DNA of 64,000 nucleotides from Haloferax marinum (GTDB lineage: Archaea > Halobacteriota > Halobacteria > Halobacteriales > Haloferacaceae), in the NCBI RefSeq assembly GCF_009674625.1, contig NZ_WKJQ01000001.1:2728001-2792000 (forward strand), written 5' to 3'. The position numbers were made by a program, and so were the translations under genes. A model generated the notes under the pieces. The model was given only the letters and a program-made list of their open reading frames with translations. It was not told the DNA's origin and ran no database searches. Below, piece after piece: positions 58,114 to 64,000 of the stretch. Numbering within the stretch: the first letter of the stretch is position 1; each line of letters begins with the position of its first letter.

Positions 58114-58574
58114 CGCATTGCCTCCAGGAGTTCGTCGATCTGCTCGGTCTCGTGCTTGCCGAGCTGACCGCCTTCTTTCGTCACGTGCTTCTGGCCGCGG
58201 TGGCCACCACGTGCGGGGTGGAGTCGGAGCACCGGCGAGAGACCCTGCTTTCGCAGCGTCGTCTCCTCGTCGTAGACTGCCTGCGCGAGCGAGGCGATGT
58301 CGTCGTAGTCGGTGTTCTCCGAGACCCACTCGTCGGTGACGTCGGCCGAGCCCTCTTCGGGTTCGGCGCGCGTGCGGATGAGCGTCTCGACGACGTCGAC
58401 ACTCGGCGTGCCGTGTGCGACGTAGTCGTTGACCTTCGTGATCATCCCACGGTAGGTGTCCGACTCGGGGACGAACGTTGCGTGGTTCACGCGTTCGATG
58501 TTGAGCATCTTCAGCGTGTCACGGACGTCCTGTGCCATGTTGACTTCGCCGCGAAGTTGGACGATAGCCTGCAT
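58110..58574 (-). CDS. rpl30: 50S ribosomal protein uL30
   Basis: A 154-residue archaeal-type uL30. The N-terminus [45 protein letters not shown] is diagnostic, and the C-terminal half is RLHPARGGHRGQKHVTKEGGQLG. Larger than the bacterial homologue, as in other archaea. The ATG overlaps the rps5 stop by one base. Confidence 0.95.
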   Translation of the reverse strand: MQAIVQLRGEVNMAQDVRDTLKMLNIERVNHATFVPESDTYRGMITKVNDYVAHGTPSVDVVETLIRTRAEPEEGSADVTDEWVSENTDYDDIASLAQAVYDEETTLRKQGLSPVLRLHPARGGHRGQKHVTKEGGQLGKHETEQIDELLEAMR

Positions 58575-59218
58575 CAGTCGCGCACCTCCTGACGGACCTC
58601 ACGAGCGCGCCGCGGCGTACGGGACTGCGACGCGTTCTTGAGTGCGTTGTACGTTGCCTTTGCGAGGTTGACGGTCGTCCGCGTGTTCCCGTCACTCTTG
58701 GTCCAAGCGTCCTGGACGCCAGCGAGTTCGAGGATGTTGCGGACCGTCTCTGCGGCCGCGAGGCCGAGACCCTGCGGTGCCGGGATGATACGGACCGTCA
58801 CAGAGCCTGCCTTCCCTTCTGCCTTGCGGGAGAGGGAGTTGAGGCCGCCTGCGCGGTCTTCCCAGGAACCGGAGCCGCGGTCAACCTTGATAATGTTCAG
58901 TTTCGCCACCTCGATGGCTTTCTGGATAGCGCCGCCGACCTGATCGTCGCGGGCTTCAGCGTAGCCGAGGTAGCCGTCACGGTTCCCGACTGCGACGACA
59001 CACCGGAACTTCACCCGGCGGCCGGAGTCGGTCATGCGCTGAACCATGTTGATGTCGAGAACTTCGTCTTCCAGTCCGGGAAGGAGCTGGTCGACGATCT
59101 GGGGTTCCTTGAGCGGAAGCCCAGTCTCGAGCGCGTGGTCCATCGACGTGACGTCGCCGTTCTGCACCATTCGGCCGAGCCGCGTTCGCGGCTCCCAGCC
59201 GTTGTTATCTCTGCTCAT
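58574..59218 (-). CDS. rps5: 30S ribosomal protein uS5
   Basis: A 214-residue small-subunit protein at the mRNA entry and decoding region. Visible landmarks are [57 protein letters not shown] and [31 protein letters not shown]. Adjacent to rpl18 upstream with a 4-base ATGA overlap (59215-59218). The same transcript continues through rpl30 and rpl15 to secY. Confidence 0.96.
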   Translation of the reverse strand: MSRDNNGWEPRTRLGRMVQNGDVTSMDHALETGLPLKEPQIVDQLLPGLEDEVLDINMVQRMTDSGRRVKFRCVVAVGNRDGYLGYAEARDDQVGGAIQKAIEVAKLNIIKVDRGSGSWEDRAGGLNSLSRKAEGKAGSVTVRIIPAPQGLGLAAAETVRNILELAGVQDAWTKSDGNTRTTVNLAKATYNALKNASQSRTPRRAREVRQEVRD

Positions 59219-59769
59219 TCGTCCTCCTGAAGTTTCCCGAGCACTTCGTCGAAGTGGTCGGGGAGGTTCGTGGCGTCGAACTCTCCACTGTAGAGCGGCT
59301 CGTCGAGCTGCTCTGCGTACTCAGCGATGTGGACACCGCGGTTGCGGTCCCAGTCTGCGAGTACGGCGTCGTTGTGGGGGATTTCGAGGCCAGCGTCGAT
59401 AGCACCCTCCTGCACTGCGAATACCTTGTTACCGGGCGTGGCCGTGTTGAGGCCGATGTCGAGGACTGCTTCCTCGACGCCGGCGGCCAGCGCCCGCTTA
59501 CCTGCCAGATACCCCGTGAGGTACGCGCTCGGGAGGTTGCCCGTCGGGGCTTCCCAGCCGTACTCGGCGAGGTCGGCAGAGGTCGCTGCAGCGTGGGTCT
59601 CGTCGCCCTGCGGGCCCGGAGTGACCAGCTGCGCCCTGACGTGCTTGTTGCTCACGCGAGCAACGAGGCGGGGTTTACCCGATTTCAGCAGGCGCAACCT
59701 TTGATGGTAGTCCGTCCGGACTTCGCGGCGGCGACGCATCGGAACCTTGTATCGTGGTCCTGTCGCCAT
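59215..59769 (-). CDS. rpl18: 50S ribosomal protein uL18
   Basis: A 184-residue 5S rRNA-binding protein. The sequence begins [53 protein letters not shown], with [29 protein letters not shown] and an acidic C-terminus. Its stop overlaps the rps5 start; it begins at the stop codon of rpl19e with a one-base overlap. Confidence 0.96.
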   Translation of the reverse strand: MATGPRYKVPMRRRREVRTDYHQRLRLLKSGKPRLVARVSNKHVRAQLVTPGPQGDETHAAATSADLAEYGWEAPTGNLPSAYLTGYLAGKRALAAGVEEAVLDIGLNTATPGNKVFAVQEGAIDAGLEIPHNDAVLADWDRNRGVHIAEYAEQLDEPLYSGEFDATNLPDHFDEVLGKLQEDE

Positions 59770-60224
59770 TATTGAATCTCCACCTGGTAGTTGTTCTGGA
59801 TGTATGCTTCGAGCCGGTCCACGCTGTCGAATTCGCCACCGGACGCCTTGTTGTAGAGCGAGCGGTACTGGGTACGGTCGAGCGTACCGTCAGCACGCAG
59901 CTCTTTCAGGCGACGGCGCTGGGCGCGGATTCGGCTGACCCATGCGTCTTTCTTGTTCTTCCGAGCGCCGGAACGGCCCTTGCGGGAACCGGCACCCTTG
60001 CGGTGACCGTAGGAACGCTTGGCGGCGCGCTCGCGTGCGCGACCTTTGGAGTTGCCCTTGGCGTCCTTGGCGCGAATCGTGCCCTCGTCGACGAGTTCAC
60101 GGATGTCTTCGCGCGTGATGGCCTCCGCGATGTCGGACTGTGCGTCGGGGTCGAACCACACACGGCTCTTACCGACGTCGAGGACGTCGGCGGCCATGCG
60201 CTTCTGTGCTTTCAGGTCCGTCAT
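59769..60224 (-). CDS. rpl19e: 50S ribosomal protein eL19
   Basis: A 151-residue protein of the archaeal/eukaryotic L19e family. It begins [27 protein letters not shown] and includes REDIRELVDEGTIRAKDAKGNSKGRARERAAKRSYGHRKGAGSRKGRSGARKNKKDAWVSRIRAQRRRLKELR, the rRNA-binding stretch. Absent from bacteria, so diagnostic of an archaeal operon. Spaced with one-base overlaps to rpl32e and rpl18. Confidence 0.96.
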   Translation of the reverse strand: MTDLKAQKRMAADVLDVGKSRVWFDPDAQSDIAEAITREDIRELVDEGTIRAKDAKGNSKGRARERAAKRSYGHRKGAGSRKGRSGARKNKKDAWVSRIRAQRRRLKELRADGTLDRTQYRSLYNKASGGEFDSVDRLEAYIQNNYQVEIQ

Positions 60225-60928
60225 CAGTTGTCCACCTCGACTTCGACGTAGGTGGGGTTGAGAACGCGAATCTCGCGGTCTTCAGCCACTTCCTCGATGC
60301 GCTCGCGCTTGCGTGCGCCGACCGAGGACGCGATACGAACGGCCTGCGTGTCGCCGTCGACGCCCTCGAGGTCGTCCGTGTTGAACACACGAACTTCCTC
60401 GAAGCCGGACGGGTGCAGTCCGCGGGCGGCCTTCGGCGTGCGGTAACCCGCCTGAACCTTGGGGCCTTTGCCCTTGACACCGCGACGCTGCTTGGACAGG
60501 CCACCACGGGGGCGACGCCACGACGTGGGCGTGCGCTTCTTCTTGTGGTAGTCCTGTCGGTTGAACTGCGGCTTGCCTTCGCGACGCTTCTGTGCGAGGG
60601 CGGCTGCCTTCTCGGCGTCGAGTTCAGGCTTCTTGTCCGCGTAGCCGCGGGCGCGAAGTTCCGTCTCGACTTCTTCGGCAGGCTCTTCTTCGACTTCTTC
60701 GGTCTCGTCTTCGACCTCAGCCTCCGCCTCTTCGGAGACTTCGAGGCCACCGACGTCGGCCTTGATACGCGCAGCGAGCGCGTTACCAATGCCGTCAACC
60801 TCGGCCAGTTCGGACTGGCTCGCGGCTTTCACGTCGTCGACGGTCTCGAAGCCTGCGTCGCGGAGCGAGTCAGCCTTCGATGGGCCGACACCGCTGATGT
60901 CTTCGAGTTCGGTGATTTCGTCCGACAT
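60224..60928 (-). CDS. rpl32e: 50S ribosomal protein eL32 with N-terminal HhH extension
   Basis: A 234-residue protein, longer than methanogen eL32. Residues 1-58 form a helix-hairpin-helix-like domain ([46 protein letters not shown]). A highly acidic linker ([27 protein letters not shown]) follows, then the eL32 core ([45 protein letters not shown]). The extension is characteristic of haloarchaea. The start is adjacent to the rpl6 stop. Confidence 0.95.
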   Translation of the reverse strand: MSDEITELEDISGVGPSKADSLRDAGFETVDDVKAASQSELAEVDGIGNALAARIKADVGGLEVSEEAEAEVEDETEEVEEEPAEEVETELRARGYADKKPELDAEKAAALAQKRREGKPQFNRQDYHKKKRTPTSWRRPRGGLSKQRRGVKGKGPKVQAGYRTPKAARGLHPSGFEEVRVFNTDDLEGVDGDTQAVRIASSVGARKRERIEEVAEDREIRVLNPTYVEVEVDN

Positions 60929-61465
60929 TTAGGCACCACCTGTCTTTGGTTTCTGGGTGATGTACACGCCGTCGGTGAACACGCGAGTGTCCTTGTCCGT
61001 GACGCGAGTGAGTTGTTCGATGTCGGCGGCAGTCTGCCCGACGTCCTCCTTGCTGGGGCCGCTCAGGGTGACATCTTCGCCGTCGACCTGTACCTGGGTG
61101 TCTCCGCGAACCTGCGCTCGTCGCGGGGACTTCTCGCCGAGGAAGTTCTTGATGACGACTTCGTCGCCTTCGACGTTCACTTGCATCGGGAAGTGAGCGT
61201 AGTGGACTTCCATCTGGTACTCCCATCCCTCGGTGACGCCGTAGAGCATGTTGTTCACGTGGCTCTCGAAGGTGCCGATCGTCGCGTTCGTCTTCGCGTT
61301 CTCGACGTCGGTTTCGATGACCACGGAACCGTCTTCGACGGTGACCGAGACGTTCGGGTACCACAGGCGCTTGGTGACGCTACCGTTGGAACCCTCGACG
61401 GTGAGTTCGAGGTTGTCGACCTCGGCGGTTACCTCGTCCGGGATTTCGATTTCTATTCGGCTCAT
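60929..61465 (-). CDS. rpl6: 50S ribosomal protein uL6
   Basis: A 178-residue protein with the two uL6 folds: MSRIEIEIPDEVTAEVDNLELTVEGSNGSVTKRLWYPN and, later, VHYAHFPMQVNVEGDEVVIKNFLGEKSPRRAQV. It contributes to the factor-binding region of the large subunit. ATG 61465 is the true start; longer in-frame starts lie inside rps8. The next gene, rpl32e, begins one base after its stop. Confidence 0.96.
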   Translation of the reverse strand: MSRIEIEIPDEVTAEVDNLELTVEGSNGSVTKRLWYPNVSVTVEDGSVVIETDVENAKTNATIGTFESHVNNMLYGVTEGWEYQMEVHYAHFPMQVNVEGDEVVIKNFLGEKSPRRAQVRGDTQVQVDGEDVTLSGPSKEDVGQTAADIEQLTRVTDKDTRVFTDGVYITQKPKTGGA

Positions 61466-61469
61466 TGTT

Positions 61470-61862
61470 CTAGTAGACGTAGGCGATGATCTGGCCACCG
61501 ATGCCCTGTTCGCGGGCCTCGTAGTGGCTCATGACGCCGTGGCTCGTCGTGACGATGAGCGCACCGTAGTCACGGGCAGGGAGGAACTGCTTCTCCCATC
61601 GCTCGAAGTCGTCAGCACCCGCGGAGTACCGCGGCTTGACGGCGCCACACTTGTTGATTGCGCCTTTCAGTTCGACCTCGAACTTACCGGCCTTGCCGTC
61701 GTCGACGAACTCGAAGCCGTCGACGTACCCGCGGTCGTAGAAGACCTCGAGGACGGAGCCGATGATGTTCGAGGCGGGCTGGATCTCGTGGGACAGGTGT
61801 CCGACGCTCTCGGCGTTGTTCACACCGGAAAGCGCGCTACTGAGTGGATCGTTGTCAGCCAT
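61470..61862 (-). CDS. rps8: 30S ribosomal protein uS8
   Basis: A 130-residue protein, an early binder to helix 21 of 16S rRNA. It begins [47 protein letters not shown] and ends [33 protein letters not shown], the standard archaeal C-terminus. Separated from rps14 by three bases and from rpl6 by four. Confidence 0.96.
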   Translation of the reverse strand: MADNDPLSSALSGVNNAESVGHLSHEIQPASNIIGSVLEVFYDRGYVDGFEFVDDGKAGKFEVELKGAINKCGAVKPRYSAGADDFERWEKQFLPARDYGALIVTTSHGVMSHYEAREQGIGGQIIAYVY

Positions 61863-61865
61863 ATG

Positions 61866-62042
61866 TTATCGGTACTTCTTGAATCCCATTTCACGGGCAA
61901 TCTCTCGGAAGCACTGGCGGCACAGGTTGATGTCGTACTTGCCGACAAGTCCCTGTTTTCGCCCGCAGCGCCGGCACTCGTTCTCCTGGCCGGTGCGGCG
62001 GGTCGCGTGCTCGCCCGTCTGTTCTGTTTCGCTATCGCTCAT
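61866..62042 (-). CDS. rps14: 30S ribosomal protein uS14, zinc-binding type
   Basis: A 58-residue protein. Four cysteines (Cys23, Cys26, Cys41, Cys44; CRRC and CRQC) form the zinc site of archaeal/eukaryotic uS14. The end [13 protein letters not shown] is conserved, while the N-terminus is acidic. Its start ATG 62042 overlaps the rpl5 stop by four bases (ATGA). Confidence 0.93.
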   Translation of the reverse strand: MSDSETEQTGEHATRRTGQENECRRCGRKQGLVGKYDINLCRQCFREIAREMGFKKYR

Positions 62043-62557
62043 TCTTCAACCTCCACGTCGAACGTGGATTCGATGAACGCGACGGCGTCCTCGACGGTCA
62101 TCCGGTGGGAAGACGGAATCTGTCGGGAGCGCTTGTCGCGCTTTTTCACACGGTAGCCGGGTCGGACGAGGTTGACCGTCACGTCCAGTCCGTAGATACC
62201 GATCTGCGGGTCGTACTCCTGACTCGGGAATTCGGTGTGTTCTGCGACACCGAAGCCGAAGTTACCCGTCTCGTCGAACGACGAGTACGAGAGGTCTGCG
62301 ATGGGGAGTGCGGTCTCGAGGAACTCGGCGGCGGCCTCGCCACGGAGCGTGACCTTCGCGCCGACGGGTTCGCCCCGGCGGACACCGAAGTCCTGCGAGG
62401 CGCGGCCAGAGATGGTTCGAACGCTCTCTTGGCCCGTAATCTCCTCGAGGATGTCTTCGGCTTTCGCGAGTTCTCGACCACCTTCACCGATGCCCATGTG
62501 GACAACGACTTTCTCGATACGCGGGTCGCGCATCTCGTGGAACTCAGCCTCGCTCAT
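62039..62557 (-). CDS. rpl5: 50S ribosomal protein uL5
   Basis: A 172-residue protein contacting 5S rRNA and P-site tRNA. Landmarks: [51 protein letters not shown] and a C-terminal [27 protein letters not shown]. Overlaps rps4e upstream (ATGA) and rps14 downstream. Confidence 0.96.
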   Translation of the reverse strand: MSEAEFHEMRDPRIEKVVVHMGIGEGGRELAKAEDILEEITGQESVRTISGRASQDFGVRRGEPVGAKVTLRGEAAAEFLETALPIADLSYSSFDETGNFGFGVAEHTEFPSQEYDPQIGIYGLDVTVNLVRPGYRVKKRDKRSRQIPSSHRMTVEDAVAFIESTFDVEVEE

Positions 62558-63255
62558 TCGTCATCACCCGTGAAGTTCTCGTCGATGACGACGACGTACT
62601 GTTCGATGGTCTCGAACTCGCCGTCTTCGGTCTCGACGACGACGGAGTTGTTACCGCTGCCCTTCGTCGTGATGATCTCGCTGACCTCACCGATTTCGCC
62701 GGCGTGGGAGCCGTCGACTGCGGTGACGAGTGCACCTTCCTCGTAGAGGAAGTGTGCGACGACGTCCTTCGTCTCGTTGTCGACGACGATGGAGTCCTTG
62801 TTGTTGTACTCCGAGGCGTCGTCGACGACGAGGTTCGAGCCGTCGTGAAGCGTCAGCTGGAACTTGCCACCCGAGACTTCGGTCTTGCGGACGATCTTGC
62901 CGAGACGGCTGGACGCCGAGTCGGCGTCGACAGACGTCAAGGCGAGACGGCCACCCTCGTCGGGGAAGACGCGGTAGTATTCGTCACGCTCGGTGAACGC
63001 CAGGATGTCGAACATCCCGATGGGACGGCGAACGTCGGAAGCGGGGTCGCCGTTGACCAGAACGCTCTGGTTGTTGAGGGCGTACTTCGCTTCCTTCTTC
63101 GAGTCCACGTAGCCGAGCACGTCACGCAGGACGATGAGCAGGGGAACCCCTGCCTTGCCGTGCGGACCGGCACCGGCTTTGACCGTGAACGTGCCTGTCT
63201 TGCGCTCGACCGGCCAGGACTTCGGTACGGACAGTCGCTTCTGGTGTCGAGTCAT
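62554..63255 (-). CDS. rps4e: 30S ribosomal protein eS4
   Basis: A 233-residue archaeal/eukaryotic protein. N-terminal [45 protein letters not shown], an S4 RNA-binding domain ([32 protein letters not shown]), and a C-terminal KOW-like segment ([18 protein letters not shown]). Stop and start overlap its neighbours rpl5 and rpl24 by four bases each. Confidence 0.95.
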   Translation of the reverse strand: MTRHQKRLSVPKSWPVERKTGTFTVKAGAGPHGKAGVPLLIVLRDVLGYVDSKKEAKYALNNQSVLVNGDPASDVRRPIGMFDILAFTERDEYYRVFPDEGGRLALTSVDADSASSRLGKIVRKTEVSGGKFQLTLHDGSNLVVDDASEYNNKDSIVVDNETKDVVAHFLYEEGALVTAVDGSHAGEIGEVSEIITTKGSGNNSVVVETEDGEFETIEQYVVVIDENFTGDDE

Positions 63256-63608
63256 TCGTTATCCTCCTTGAGTCGGGCCTCGCGCACGTCGTCTTCGAGG
63301 TCCAGTTCCGTCACGCGGACGTTACTGGCCTGAAGGGGTCGTGGGACCTCCTCACCGTCGGCTTTGGCCACAGTGACGCCTTCGACGTAGATGACGGCGT
63401 CCTTGAGGTCGACCTCGGTGACTTCGCCATCTTCGCCGGCGAAGTCGCCACGGAGCACTTCCACAGTGTCGCCCACGTTGACGCGGACGTTGCGGGTGTC
63501 GTACTCCTCGCGGAGGTCGGCCGACAGCGGTGCGCGGACCTGCTTTTGCCGCTCGTGGAGCGGCGCGTCGCGAACTTCGTTTCGCTGTTTGCGCGGTTGT
63601 CGGGTCAT
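63252..63608 (-). CDS. rpl24: 50S ribosomal protein uL24
   Basis: A 118-residue protein. [63 protein letters not shown] contains the KOW motif ([17 protein letters not shown]), followed by an acidic C-terminus. ATG 63608 is selected, one base from the stop of rpl14. Essential for early large-subunit assembly. Confidence 0.96.
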   Translation of the reverse strand: MTRQPRKQRNEVRDAPLHERQKQVRAPLSADLREEYDTRNVRVNVGDTVEVLRGDFAGEDGEVTEVDLKDAVIYVEGVTVAKADGEEVPRPLQASNVRVTELDLEDDVREARLKEDNE

Positions 63609-63609
63609 A

Positions 63610-64000
63610 CTATACAATCATCGTAGCCGTCGATGCGATACTCCCGAAGCGCTCGGCCACTTCGCGTGCAACGGGACCCTTGATCTCGGTCCCGCGAGGC
63701 TCTTCCATCTCGTCGATGATGACGGCGGCGTTGTCCTCGAATTTCACACGCGTGCCGTCCGGCCGGCGGATAGATTTCCGCTGGCGGACGACGACGGCTT
63801 CGAGCACCTGGCGGCGCATCTCGGGGGTACCTTTGGTGACCGAGACGGTCACCTTGTCCCCGATGCCTGCCTTGGGGTGTCGGTTCTTCGTGCCGGAGTA
63901 ACCCGCGACGCTGATAATCTTCAGTTCACGAGCGCCGGTGTTGTCGGCGCACGTGACCAGCGAGCCACGAGCAACGCCTTTGGTGATGTCTGCTTTGAGC
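63610..64000 (-). CDS. rpl14: 50S ribosomal protein uL14, N-terminus off the window edge
   Basis: The reading frame runs to the right edge; about 129 codons are visible. The first visible residues, [59 protein letters not shown], are the start of uL14, so only about three codons are missing. The end [26 protein letters not shown] is complete. It heads the visible part of the spc-type operon, which presumably continues with rps17 and other genes beyond the edge. Confidence 0.95.
   Translation of the reverse strand, partial: LKADITKGVARGSLVTCADNTGARELKIISVAGYSGTKNRHPKAGIGDKVTVSVTKGTPEMRRQVLEAVVVRQRKSIRRPDGTRVKFEDNAAVIIDEMEEPRGTEIKGPVAREVAERFGSIASTATMIV

Noticed and set aside
1-64000. Insertion sequences, prophage genes, toxin-antitoxin pairs, rRNA genes or an origin
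   Set aside because: I looked for transposase, integrase, capsid, toxin-antitoxin and Orc1/Cdc6 motifs in translated frames and found none; no terminal inverted repeats bracket a cargo.

Overview
The window is a 64 kb chromosomal segment from a halophilic archaeon. The reasons are high GC, strongly acidic proteins, haloarchaea-restricted families (DUF5518-, DUF5830-, DUF7115- and DUF7490-like proteins), Tat-dependent lipoproteins, a PGF-CTERM anchor, a tRNA-Met with a 75-nt intron, bacterioruberin genes and an archaeal spc-type ribosomal protein operon. The neighbourhoods JAMM protease-idi-Lrp-carA and zinc finger-crtB-DJ-1-cruF-lyeJ-crtD resemble those I remember from Haloferax, so a member of the Haloferacales is most likely. 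No species can be named from the sequence alone.

Layout. 0-9 kb: end of a YeiH-like transporter, a stress-protein/APC permease operon, an epoxide-hydrolase-like enzyme, a HypE-like AIR synthase homologue, and kynureninase divergent from an HGGxW esterase. 9-14.8 kb: a minus-strand series of small membrane protein, SDR, class I terpene-synthase-like protein, SnoaL-like protein, JAMM isopeptidase, type 1 IPP isomerase and Lrp regulator, divergent from carA. 14.9-21.3 kb: a degenerate sensor kinase, an acetyltransferase, gatD and an SLC13/RCK transporter. 21.6-23.4 kb: a short, lower-GC accessory patch flanked by a dispersed repeat. 23.4-30 kb: regulators, DUF1405, gpmI, a TVP38-type membrane protein and the intron-bearing tRNA-Met. 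30-36 kb: cold-shock-like protein, GT2 glycosyltransferase, a trpB without a trpA partner and preceded by a 22-bp minisatellite, a spondin-type lipoprotein, and an HTH/membrane-protein pair. 35.7-42.6 kb: MFS transporter, small zinc finger, and the carotenoid genes crtB, cruF, lyeJ and crtD. 42.7-56 kb: mixed metabolic, secreted and hypothetical genes, including a truncated pcm remnant. 56.1-64 kb: secY and thirteen ribosomal protein genes on the minus strand, tightly packed and often overlapping.

How the genes work together. The carotenoid genes account for phytoene formation and for the elongation, desaturation and hydration steps of C50 bacterioruberin synthesis. Phytoene desaturation is not encoded here. 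The spc block couples ribosomal protein synthesis to the SecY translocon. ATGA or GTGA start/stop overlaps mark several translationally coupled pairs: usp-permease, the lyeJ-crtD junction, a DUF7490-like protein with its membrane partner, a hydrolase with its upstream gene, and many ribosomal genes. Many other genes have a TATA-like element about 25-30 bases before the start codon, as expected for leaderless haloarchaeal transcripts.

The most notable signals are: the terpene-synthase-like gene in a same-strand series with an IPP isomerase whose catalytic Cys position is Ala; an array of ten 11-bp units in the DUF1405/gpmI divergent region; a perfect 22-bp x4 repeat upstream of trpB; a roughly 30-bp dispersed repeat found three times; and a PAS kinase-like protein without a phosphoacceptor His. 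No CRISPR array, rRNA gene, insertion sequence or replication origin was recognised.
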